From NCBI GenBank assembly GCA_024220525.1, contig JAMYWO010000042.1:4320-55127 (forward strand): a DNA stretch of 50,808 bases. The letters are read 5' to 3'. A program made the translations under genes and the position numbers. The notes below the pieces were generated by a model. The model saw only the letters and a program-made list of their open reading frames with translations, did not search any database and was not told the origin of the DNA. Source of the stretch: Cochliopodium minus (lineage: Eukaryota > Discosea > Himatismenida > Cochliopodiidae). Positions 33,945 through 44,431 of this stretch are shown here, one piece after another (within the stretch, counting starts at the first letter, position 1; each line of letters begins with the position of its first letter).

Positions 33945-36900
33945 ATGGATATGGAAAGAAAAAAGAAGCTATTCACCCATCAAAGATCAAGAAGTGCAGT
34001 AGAGGAAGGATCCCCCAAAATGTTAAGATCTAGCGAAGCAAATATTAACACCTCACACGATATGGAGAAAAAGGATGGATATATGAAGAAGGTATCGAAT
34101 TATTTCAAGAAGAAAGATAATCAAGAATTACAAACAGCAGTAAATGAAGGTACATAAAAATATAGATCAAAAAAATGAAATTTTTAAAGTTTAAATTCAT
34201 ATAATGGGACAAATAGGCAAAGATAGAGGACTGATAGAAAAACTGTTGAAAGATAAAAAGATATTGAAGACTATAAACGATCAAGATAAATACGGAAATA
34301 CAGTATTGGAAACAGCAGGAACAAATTGTAAAAATAATGAATTTAAGAAAATTCAAAGAAAAAAATTATCTGACAAAAAAATTTCAATTAAAATAATTAA
34401 AAGGTAACATTGATGTTGCTGAATTGTTAGTTCTTTATGGCGCAGATGTCAACACAGTAAATTCAAGAAGTGGGAACAACATCTTGCATGTGCTGTGCAA
34501 ACAAAAAAATGAAAAGAGGATAGGAAACATCTTCAAGTACACTGGCTTGTTGAAGAGTATATGTCAACAAAGCACGATTCAAAACATCAATCTTAAAAAC
34601 AACCAAAACGAAACTCCTTTGTCTATATGCTTAGTCAGAGAAAATACAATGGCTTTAGATATAATTTTAAAATATGGAGCTGATACTAATGAGAAAATGA
34701 AAGGTAAAAAAATTGTTTGAAATTTTCAATTAAATTCTCCATTATTAAAAAATCTTTTTTCAAAGTTTTTTTTAGTTTTTTTTTTTAGTTTTTTTAAACA
34801 TAATAATTTCATTAATTTTGATTTGAAAAAACTCGTTGGCAAATTTAGTATTTATTTTTTTATTTAAACGAAAGTTTTTGTCAATAATTTTTTAATTTTT
34901 TTTTATTTTGAATTAACTCATTGACTCTTTTTAATTTTTAATCATTTTTTTTTCTAAACGAAAGTTTTTGTATTTTTTAATATTTTTTGTTTTATATTAA
35001 CTTTTGATTTTAACTTAACTTTAATAAATGATTTTTTTTTTGTTTTATTTTTTATTTTTTTAAATTTCTGACATCCTTATTGTTCTAGGAGACATTTATC
35101 CTTTGCATTATGCGATAAATAAGTATAACTTAGATTTTGTGGAGAAGCTCCTTCAATTCGGAGCTGATCTCTCATCTGTCAACGACAAAAATGAGACTGC
35201 TTATGATTTACTTTCCAGCATTGACGACCCTTTCGTTGCAGATCTCTTGAAACCTTCTCTTTCAAGACTCAGAACTTCCCAAGTAAATCTTCTCAAGACA
35301 GTAAAAGGTAAAAAAAAATCATGTTAATCAAATAAACCAAAAAAATAAATAAAAATCTAATATTAAAAAAAAAATCAAATAAATAAAAAAAGTTATATAA
35401 ATTATGAAAAAAATAATGAAAAAAAATCAAATTAATTTAAAAATCATAAATCAAAATTATTCTAAATAAATTATGAAATAAGTAAAAAAAAACAAAAACA
35501 AAATAATAACATTAAAAAATAATTTGAAAATCGGAAAAAAAAATAATAAAATAAAAATAAAATTTTTTAAAAAATTAGGAAGAATTGATAATAACTTCCT
35601 TGTAAGACCTACCCCTCACAACTTTTCGATTGTGATTCATTTTCCAATAGAAGATACTAAACAAGACAGACACATCAAACTTTCTTTCAATCTTTTCTCT
35701 GAACATTTCTTCGAAGAGAAAAGCAGGATCTTCGTTTGTAACTCTTCTTCTAAAGAAGAAAGCAGGATCATTATTATTAGTGGAAAAAATACGGAAGAAA
35801 ATGGTAAAAAAATAAAAATTAAGAAACAAAAGAAATTAAAAATTTTTTTAATTTTTAAAATTTTTTTAAAATTTTTTCCATTTAAATTTTTTTTAATTTT
35901 TTTCGATTTAAATTTTTTTCAATTATTTCAATTTAAATTTTTAATATTTTAAAACTTTTTTTTATTTTAAAATTTTTTTATTACCAAAAGTTTTGGGAGG
36001 AATGTTGATTAACAGATGGGGTTTTTTCGAAACAGAAATGTTGGGAGACTACAAAAACTTGGACTTTGAAAAAATCAAGGAGAAATTCAGTTTTGAAGAA
36101 TGCACCAACATCCTCAACGGAAGAAAAATCAATAAAATAAAATCGAAACAAACCTGCGTAGAAAAAGAAATTGAATCGGAAGTTTCGGAAATTTGGTCTG
36201 AAATAATTTCCGATGCAAAATATTTTTTTGAGTGTGATTTACTCAAGTTGGAAAAAAAAATGTGTTTGTCTAATAAATTCACTGTAGGAGTTTTGTTGGC
36301 TAAGAAAGGTCAGAAGGAGGAGAATATGTTTTTAAATTCTGACAGTGACAATTTTTTGGAGTTTTTGGATGTTTTGGGTCATTCTTCTGGCGATCTTGGC
36401 AATTATTCTTATTCTGGTTTTCACAAAAAATCAAATGACGTTTGGTATACTTCGTGGAGAGGTTGTGAAATGTAAACAAACAAAAAAATTTTTTTGTCTT
36501 TATTTTACTGTTTTATTATTTTTTATAACTTTTTTTTTTAGTGTTTTCAACATTGCGACGAGACTAGATTCTTCATCACAAAGAAAATTAATTGGGAATA
36601 ATAAAGTAAACATCATTTTTCTTGATGGAGAAGGTTAAAAAAAAATTAAAAAAAATTTAACAAAAAAAGTTTAATAAACAAAAAAAAAATTAATTTTAGG
36701 ACCAATAGAAGCAGATTTTAGAGGAAGTGTCAATAGCGTTCACATTGTCATCCAAAAACACGAAGAAAAATACAAAATAGGGATGTACTACAGAAGAAGA
36801 ATACTAGACTTCAACCCATACTTTCCCAACAGTCCTATTTCTACTGAAAATATTCTTTCTGTCAAAAACCCAAACTACTTTTTATTGAGGGATATTATTT

Positions 36901-37016
36901 TTGTCAACGTGGTGAACGCTTTGACACAAATAAAGAGATCTCATCCTTATTCTTCCCGTTTGGAAGAGGCATACACCAAAGAAATAACAACAGTTATCAA
37001 TAAACACCAAAAATGA
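33945..37016 (+). CDS. Ankyrin-repeat RapGAP protein (649 aa, 8 exons)
   Basis: Exons: 33945-34149, 34217-34327, 34404-34703, 35089-35307, 35579-35803, 35991-36471, 36542-36633, 36700-37016. They total 1950 nt, an exact frame. The N-terminus is basic and serine-rich. Residues about 70-280 form ankyrin repeats (VAELLVLYGADVNTVN, ALDIILKYGADTN, VEKLLQFGADLSSVN). The C-terminal part matches the Rap/Ran-GAP fold: FLEFLDVLG, EIVFNIATRL, KLIGNNKVNIIFLD, then VHIVIQKHEEKY. The Asn in IGNN corresponds to the catalytic asparagine thumb of Rap1GAP/tuberin. It should speed GTP hydrolysis on a Rap/Rheb-like GTPase, with the ankyrins giving targeting (inference). It is divergent from formin, with a shared promoter region at 33542-33944. 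Confidence 0.88.
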
Positions 37017-37114
37017 TAAAAAAAAAACTTATTTATTAAAAATTTTCTCGATACAAAAAAAAAGATAATAAAAAATATACAATTTTTATTTACATAAAAA
37101 GGTTTTAAAAAAAA

Positions 37115-39274
37115 TCATTTTTTCCTTTTTGGTTTTTCAGGAAGACAAAAAACCTTGGAAGCCTGAACTCCAAACTCCACCAAGTTTTGTTCAATAAGCT
37201 TCAAGTCACTCGAGATGATCCTCCTCAACTCCTCCTCAGAACAAAGCTCGTACAAACGCTCACCAAACTTAAAATCATCTAAGTTTTTGTTCGAGATGAT
37301 GTCTTTATTTTCGTTAAAATTAACTTTTTTCTTTTTTTTCTCATTTTCATTTTGTTTCTTATCATTTTCTATGAGAGTCTTATTCAAATTGCTTTTGTTC
37401 CTTATGTCTTGGATCAAAACAGAGGTGTTGGGAGAACCGTTCTTGTTGACGAAACCGTCCGAAGTCGAAGAAGAAGTCTCAAGCTGCTCCAAACGTCTCC
37501 TGTCGACTTTGGGAATGGGAGAAATGTCAATGTCGTTCAAATCAATCGAATCATCAAAATTAAAAAGCTTTTTCTTTTTGATCGAAAAATTTTCCCCAAC
37601 AACCTTTTTACAAAGTTCATTTCCAAGAAAAATTTTTTTCTTAGTTTCAGGGGAAGAAATCTCCTCATTAAATATATTACAAACTTTATCATTAAAAACA
37701 TTATCGAGTTTTTCATTTAAAATGATCTCTTTGGTTGGCTCGATGCTCTTTCTCTTCTTGGAGGAGGTGAAGCTGGTCTTGGGGAGGGGAGAGGACATGA
37801 TGTTCTTCTTGGAAGAGGGCCGGCTCTTGTTGTAGAAGGAGTTAAACTGATCCAGGTTGGCAGAGGTGATGTCTGTATCCAGCTGCTTCCTCACATCGAA
37901 ATCGCTGATGTCTGAAATTTTGATTTCGTTGATGGAAGATTCATTGAGAGGAGATTTGTCGAGGGGAGATGATTTGTCGAGAAATTTGTTGAGAGATTTC
38001 TTGAGAGGAGATTTATCTTTGATGAAATTGTTGTCTTTGTTTAGATCATCGATGAGAGTATCTTCATTGAGAAAGAGATCTTTATTGGGAGAGAGATCTT
38101 TATTTTTAGAATGATCTTTGTTGAGATCCTCAACATCAGAGTCATCTTCATCGTTGAAATCTCCGAGGAGATCTTGATTGTTGAGATGATCATTAACACC
38201 GTGAATGTTCGTCTCGTTCAAAGGAGAAGGGGTGTCGTTCAATATTTTTCTGGCAACTTTCTTAGCACTAGCCTCGCTGAAGAGGGGAGGGAACTTGTCA
38301 AATTCGAGCGAAGAAACGCTGTTTTGGCTGACACTAAGAGGCAACATGTCGATTTTGTTTCTTTTGGGATTGGAAAGAGGGATGGGAGTCACAGAAACGT
38401 TCCTAAAGCGAACATTGTTGTTGTTTTCAACTCTAGAGCTTGAATGAGGAGAGACTTCTCTGTTCTTAAACTTGCTTTGAGTTTTGAAGTGTATCAATTC
38501 ACTGTTGGAATTTGATGATCCGCTGTGTACACTATTTCCGCTGTTTCTTTGTGGAGAATTGTCTAGTTTGGATAGTTCAGAGAGATCGTTGTGGTTGTTT
38601 TCTTCTCTGTTTTTGTTTTGAGATGATAAAGGCTTTTTCTTCTTGAATGGCTCCAACTCTATCTGTCTGACAGAAAGATCCACATTTTGCTTGGCAGAAT
38701 CTGGCAGATCAGAAAAGTCAGAAGAGGATTCTTCTTCTCCTTCTCCTTTTCCTTCATCTTCCTCAATGCGAAACTCCACCATTGTTTTTTCTTTGTTCTT
38801 GCTCACATCTTTATTTGTTTGGTTGATTTGTGGGATATAGCAAGGCAGATACAAATCAGAATCTTGATCATCGTCATCATCATCTATGGACAGCAAATGT
38901 ATCTCCATCTTATCTTCTTGTCTTTCAATCATCTCCCATTCTTCTTCTCCATCCTTATTTTCCTCTCCATCCACCACATGATCCTCTCTCCAGCCTTCTA
39001 TCCCATCCAATATCTTCACCTGTTCTTTGGGGATCAATACATCCTCCAAATCGAACAACAATCCGTTATCCTCCCTCGTTCTATTCCCCATGTATTTTTC
39101 CCTCTTCAATTTTTGCTTCACATCTTTCTCTTTGTTCACATCTGTTGGTTTTCCTATTCTATCTGATACTAATCCTCCCCATAAAGCTATCCCTTCCACT
39201 TTCAGGAAATACTCTTTGTTATCCAAAGATATTTCTACGCTGTATTTCTTTAGTATGAATATTTGTCCTGCCAT
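37115..39274 (-). CDS. Intronless, largely disordered 719-aa protein of unknown function
   Basis: One uninterrupted frame of 720 codons, unusual in this intron-dense window. Residues 1-80 look folded (QIFILKKYSVEISLDNKEYF, VEGIALWGGLV). Residues about 100-640 are acidic and polar, rich in Asp, Asn, Ser and Lys, with tandem-like LNKD/SPNKD/SPLDKSPL segments (about 400-470) and many SP sites, candidates for proline-directed kinases. The last 45 residues look helical (GERLYELCSEEELRRIISSD), ending in a basic KPKRKK that could be a nuclear signal. The pattern suggests a regulated nuclear scaffold (inference). Base composition is clearly less AT-rich than neighbours. I do not recognise the family. 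Confidence 0.8.
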   Translation of the reverse strand: MAGQIFILKKYSVEISLDNKEYFLKVEGIALWGGLVSDRIGKPTDVNKEKDVKQKLKREKYMGNRTREDNGLLFDLEDVLIPKEQVKILDGIEGWREDHVVDGEENKDGEEEWEMIERQEDKMEIHLLSIDDDDDDQDSDLYLPCYIPQINQTNKDVSKNKEKTMVEFRIEEDEGKGEGEEESSSDFSDLPDSAKQNVDLSVRQIELEPFKKKKPLSSQNKNREENNHNDLSELSKLDNSPQRNSGNSVHSGSSNSNSELIHFKTQSKFKNREVSPHSSSRVENNNNVRFRNVSVTPIPLSNPKRNKIDMLPLSVSQNSVSSLEFDKFPPLFSEASAKKVARKILNDTPSPLNETNIHGVNDHLNNQDLLGDFNDEDDSDVEDLNKDHSKNKDLSPNKDLFLNEDTLIDDLNKDNNFIKDKSPLKKSLNKFLDKSSPLDKSPLNESSINEIKISDISDFDVRKQLDTDITSANLDQFNSFYNKSRPSSKKNIMSSPLPKTSFTSSKKRKSIEPTKEIILNEKLDNVFNDKVCNIFNEEISSPETKKKIFLGNELCKKVVGENFSIKKKKLFNFDDSIDLNDIDISPIPKVDRRRLEQLETSSSTSDGFVNKNGSPNTSVLIQDIRNKSNLNKTLIENDKKQNENEKKKKKVNFNENKDIISNKNLDDFKFGERLYELCSEEELRRIISSDLKLIEQNLVEFGVQASKVFCLPEKPKRKK

Positions 39275-40206
39275 ATTCCTTATATTACTTTCAATATCAT
39301 CTCCTTTATCTCTTTTTTTTTTTTGTTTAGATATTTCAAATTATTTTGTTTATTTTTTACTTCATCAACTCGTTTATCGATTCGATTGAGAAATATGCTT
39401 TGATATAATGAAATGAATCTGATATATATCCTGATATAGGTATTTCTTTTGTATCATTCTTATTGATAATCAACCACTTTTTATTATTTCAGTTATTTTT
39501 GAACTCAACAATGATAAAATTTGATTTATACCTGTATGATTTGTGCGGTTTGGATAGATAATTTGATTTTCTGAAGAATGGTTTGTGATATCCATTGTTT
39601 TTTTAACATTTATTTATCATAAATTCTTCCAATTTTTTTATTTTTCTTATTGCTTCATAGATATACATGATTTGATGCACATAAATAAGAAAGAACTTGG
39701 ACCTTTTTGAATATGAATCTAATATTAACATATTTGGAGAATATCAATTTCAAAAAAGATAAATTTTACAATTGGATCACAAATCACATAATCCTATTGC
39801 CAAATCAATTCGAATATTTAATATTCAAATAAATAAAAGAATTTGATTGAAAAATCAAATTGAGAGATTTCATATTTTTTTTTTAAAAAAATGATTTGTT
39901 TGATCAATAAGTTATTTGGATAGATGGATCTTGATTTGGAATGTATTTAAAAAAAACTCAAAATCAACAACTTTTTTTCTCAAATAAAAAATCACTGTTT
40001 CAAATAAAAAAAATATAAAAAAAATTTTATTTAAATATTTTTTTTCACCATAGGTAATATATATTTTTCTTATAAAAATTACTGCGTAAAAAAATTATTC
40101 TTGCTCAATATAACACAAGAATTGAACAATATAAAAAAATTATTATCCTCTCATTATAAAAAATTTATATATATTTATAAATATATCTTCTTTTTTTAAA
40201 ATTAGA
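39275..40206. promoter_or_regulatory. Divergent intergenic region (930 bp)
   Basis: This is the longest gene-free stretch. It lies between the divergent starts at 39274 (-) and 40207 (+). It is AT-rich but, unlike introns, not simple repeat. No ORF with coding character, tRNA or structured RNA was seen. Confidence 0.45.
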
Positions 40207-41287
40207 ATGAAAAATACTTCAAAATTATTTTCTGGTGTTTGGAGAAATGTTGAAAATGGACCATTCCATAATTCAAGAAATATTTATCCATATATATTCG
40301 ATACCACTCATTTGACCAACAAAAAAAAATTGGCAATTAATTCACTTGCAGTAGTTGGAGCAGGATTAGGATTATTTGGATTTATCCAATATGCTTTGGT
40401 TAACCACGATAATCAATTCACATTGACTGATGAATTTACAAGAGCAAGAAAAGCAAAAGAAATATCTTTGGGATGGTGGCAAGATCACTATTGGAAAAAG
40501 GTATTTAAATAAAAAATATACACATATATCTCTTTTTGAAAGAAAAAAATAAAAAAAATTATTTAATCACCTCAGAAAGATAATATAAATCAAAAACTTT
40601 TTGAACATATAAACAACAAATTTATCTATCATCTTTTTAAAGGGAAATCCTATTTATCTCCCAACTGCTGCAAACTCTGATTGGGCTGATGATAACTCAC
40701 CATCAGACTGGCCAGTAGAAAAAGCACTCGCAAATCTTGATAATGATGAATGGTGGGAGAAATTTGAATCCAACAGACCAAAAGGATGGATCAACGTCCT
40801 TCCACAAGTATTTAATGTTATCAAAATCAAAAGAAATTCTATGGAATCTGCTGATGAAGAAGATGATGATGAAGCAGGAGATGAAGCTGAAGCAGAAGAA
40901 TCTGGAAGCGAATCTTTCTTGGTTGTCCCATACAACATCTACAATCCTACCTCCTCTCTCCCATCTGATAGAGAAGATTACAGAAGAGTCGTTGAAATTG
41001 TTCATGAGGGTCTTCCTAAGAGATCTTCTGAAGAGGTTCCTGAATTGTACAGAAATGATATGGCTGGTTGCACTGCTATCATTGATCCAGATGGTCCAAG
41101 ACCTGTTAAAGTCACCTTCTCCAACGATTGGAGAGATCTTTCTCCTGAGCTCCTCAAGACCCTCAGAGAGCGTTTAATTTGGAAATATCAAGATGACTGG
41201 AATAATTATGCTCCTCCACAAATTTCTGAACAACTCAAAAGTAAATGGGATGAGTATTTGTCTGTAGAAATCTCCCAAGATAAATAA
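40207..41287 (+). CDS. Putative mitochondrial inner-membrane single-pass protein (312 aa)
   Basis: Two exons (40207-40500, 40643-41287) sum to 313 codons. Residues 1-35 are free of acidic clusters and basic, like a presequence. A membrane helix follows (about 43-62: INSLAVVGAGLGLFGFIQYA), preceded by YPYIFDTTHLTNKKKLA. That arrangement resembles small cytochrome c oxidase subunits of the COX7C kind, but the match is weak. Beyond it is a Trp-rich soluble part (GWWQDHYWKKG, EWWEKF), an acidic run (about 203-223, ESADEEDDDEAGDE) and a conserved-looking C-terminal domain with RDLSPELLKTLRERLIWKYQ. A lineage-specific respiratory-complex subunit is plausible; certainty is low. Confidence 0.6.
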
Positions 41288-41500
41288 ATTGACTTCCAAA
41301 ACCTTATATTTTTTAATCCCTATTATATAAATAAAAATTACATATATTCTCAATTCTTCTTTTTATTTTTTTTCTGGTTCTATCTTTCTTTGTCCATTCC
41401 AACTTGTTAATTCTTTCTTTTCACAATCCTCAAATCAATTTAAACCGCTCAAAAATCAATAACAAATAAAATAATAAAAAAATTCGGTTGTTTTATCAAA

Positions 41501-42227
41501 ATGAAAAGAGGTATCCTTATTGTATTTGAAGGTGTAGATAGATGTGGAAAATCAACTCAAACCAATTTATTAAAAGATTTTTTCTCAAATAAGGGTTATA
41601 AAACAAAATTATTGGGATTTCCAGGTAAAAATTTTTTTTGATCAATTCCAACATTCTTTATATCCCAAAATCAAGATAGAACAACAGAAACTGGAAAAAT
41701 CATTAATTCTTATCTATCATCAACCAATAATGTTAATGATCAATCAGTACATTTATTATTCAGTGCAAATAGATGGGAAAAAGCGTAATGATCACGAGAT
41801 AAACTTTATTTCATTTATCATTTTTCTTTTTATCATTAGCAAATTGATTGAAGAATCACTCATTAATGGTGAAGTGATAATAGTTGATAGATATGCTTAT
41901 TCAGGTGTATCCTTCACCTCTGCGAAAGGACTTGATATAAATTGGTGCAAATCGCCAGATATAGGATTGCCAGCACCCGATGTGGTTTTCTATCTCAATC
42001 TCTCAATAGAAAAGGCTATGGAGAGAGGAGGTTTTGGACAAGAAAGATATGAGAAGAAGGATTTCCAAATAAAGGTTCAAGAGAAGTTCCAATTGTTAAA
42101 AGAGGACAATTGGAACTTTATTGATGCTTCTAGGTCCAAAGAGGAGATCCATGAAGAAATCAGTAAACTTTCTGTTCAAGTTTTGGAGAAAAATCAATCT
42201 CTACAAATTAAGAAGTTGTGGGTTTGA
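41501..42227 (+). CDS. Thymidylate kinase (206 aa)
   Basis: Phosphorylates dTMP to dTDP with ATP in DNA precursor synthesis. Three exons (41501-41624, 41676-41784, 41840-42227) total 621 nt, an exact frame and the usual family length. P-loop: FEGVDRCGKSTQ. dTMP-binding: FPDRTTETGKIINSYL, formed across the first intron. The DRY motif is VDRYAYSGVSF. The LID region RGGFGQERYEKKDFQ carries the Arg of the ERYE signature seen in eukaryotic enzymes. No extra targeting peptide is apparent, so cytosol or nucleus is expected. Confidence 0.95.
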
Positions 42228-42533
42228 TTAAATTTATCAAAATTAAAATTAAAAATTTTTATTTCACTCCCTTTGTTTAATAATCTATTTCTGATATCTT
42301 ATGGATAGATTCCATATGAGCAGAAGAATATCACTTTTCCAATCCTCTATTATTGTTTCATCTCACTTATTAAAACAAATCTCTCAATAATCATTATCAA
42401 TCAAATTTTTAAAAAATCATCAATAAACAATCCCATTCTATCCAATTTTTGTATCCCTTCAACCAATTTTTTATATAATCTTTTCATTGTAAAAAAATAA
42501 AATAAAAAATATTGAAGAGAAAAATAAGAAAAG
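42228..42533. other. Intergenic, no gene seen
   Basis: AT-rich spacer between the dTMP kinase and the next plus-strand gene. No ORF or repeat stands out. Confidence 0.5.
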
Positions 42534-44202
42534 ATGTTCTCAAAGAAAGTATTCAATAATTTTAAAACCAAATCACTTGTTGATTTCAAAAAAATGAATG
42601 GTATTGTCCCCAAAAAGGCAACCTTCCCAATCAAATTCTCACCATCATACACATCCTTGGCTAGAATAGATAAAAACAACACTAAATTCAATGAAGAATA
42701 TCTCTACAGAAAATTGGTTGATAAAAATTTTGACATGAAGAATATAAGTTTTGAAGATATTTCATTTGAGCATCAACAAGCCATCTTGAAAATTATTTTT
42801 AGATTTGAAAGAAAGACTGCATTGAATCCTCAAGTAGCTGAATTCATGAAAGAGAAGATGTATAATCTCCATATCTCCAATCCTGATGTCTTCACCTTCA
42901 AAAAATTGGCACATATCTTTGCCATTCCAAGACAAAGGGTCAGAGCTATTGTATTATTCAAAATTGAGGAACATCAGAGAAGAAGAGAGGGTTTATGGTT
43001 GGGTGGTCCACAAATCGAACAATTATTGGAAGAAACTTTTGGTGTATTGATCAGTGGTAAGGTAATCATAACAACTTTTCTTTTTTATAAAAGAGAGGAA
43101 TGATTTATATTGAGAGAAATCATCATCCTATTTGGATCACATAAATTAATATCAAGCAAATTTAATTTAAAACCTCCTTTTATGGTATATAACTGATAAA
43201 CGATCTCAAATATGATCTAATCATAATTTATAATATTGAAAATCAACCCGATATTCATCTAATATCAAAATAGGGCAAAAATTGTCCAATTATAATTTTC
43301 CCAACTTCATATATTAAAGTATATAAAGAGAATATAATAAAATTCATTTAAAGTTACAATCGAAATGAATTAATGGATTTAAAAATCCATTAATCAATCA
43401 AATCATCAATATAGATTATCAATAACCAATAAAAAAAGAATTAACAAAGCGTACTAACTTTTTCAATCCAAATAATTCTCAACGATTTTCTTTTTTGTCC
43501 CCCCTTTTTGACAATCGCAGCAAGAAATCCCACAAAAAGCATATGTCAGACCATCCGCCTACGACATGGTCTCCGAAGACGTGCAACTCTACGAATACCA
43601 CAAAGAGACCTATAGAAGAAGAGCAGGTCCTCGCAGAGAAATCCCCGCCGAGCCACCATCCAAATACGAAGCCCTCAAGAAATCCTACCTCCTCAAACCA
43701 AGAGAAGACAGACCAATGAGAAAGTACAAGTGTTACGTCGTCGACATCTCTGGTCGTTTCTCTGATTACAATCGTCCCATCATCGTTTCTGATTTCGACA
43801 GATCTGTTCGTACTGCTAATTGGGATGAGAGGAGAGCCATCATTAGGAAGTGGAGACCCAAGGAGATCAAGTTGACCAAGGGTTCTGTTCCTACCAACAC
43901 TTTCATTGACACCGACAGAATCTTTGACTTTGATAATCCTCGTGTCAATCGTGCCTTTTACTATCCTGATTATTCTGGTCCATACATCAAGTAACCTTTT
44001 TTTTTATTTTGTCTTATTTTTCTTTTTCATTTTTCTTTTTTATATTTATTTTTATTTTTTACATTTATTTTTTACATTTATTTTTATATTTATTTTTATT
44101 TTTATTTTAATTTTGTTTCAATTTTTCATTTTTATAAGAATGCCTCTTGACACTGAGGAGGATCTTGTTGACGATACCCCAGAACCAGAGGCAAACTTGT
44201 GA
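42534..44202 (+). CDS. Putative mitochondrial ribosome-associated protein (353 aa), weak Bot1/mS45-like resemblance
   Basis: Three exons (42534-43061, 43521-43990, 44139-44202) total 1062 nt, an exact frame; the donor at 43061 (GGTAAG before GTAATC) was chosen for phase. The N-terminus (MFSKKVFNNFKTKSL) is basic with few acidic residues, like a mitochondrial presequence. Near residues 115-150 there is FKKLAHIFAIPRQRVRAIVL followed by FKIEEHQRRREG, a helix-turn-helix-like segment reminiscent of the eukaryotic mitochondrial regulator (Bot1/mS45) family. The C-terminal half is basic and Tyr-rich (RKWRPKEIKL, YYPDYSGPYIK), then acidic at the end (DTEEDLVDDTPEPEANL). Assignment is tentative. Confidence 0.55.
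43062..43520 (+). other. Long intron, no simple repeat
   Basis: A 459-nt intron with mixed AT-rich sequence rather than the usual repeats, ending at a strong acceptor (CAATCGCAG). I see nothing else in it. Confidence 0.5.
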
Positions 44203-44431
44203 TCACTTGAGAGAATCATAAATTAATTTAATTTAATAAAAAAAAATTTATTTACTTTAATTCCCACTTTCTTCAAAAAAGAGATCTCTTTCTCGTTCAT
44301 ATGCTTCATATTTGTTATATTTCATTTCTCAAAAATTATTCAAAAATAAAATAAAAAAAATTGAAGTCTTTCAAACTGACAAAAAATAATTATAAACTCC
44401 ATATTTTCTTAATAAAACCAGATATTCACAA

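Noticed and set aside
37215-39389. Several long plus-strand ORFs (up to about 200 codons)
   Set aside because: They lie antisense to the 719-aa minus-strand gene, have skewed Phe/Leu/Ser composition and no start context; they are shadows of its codon bias.
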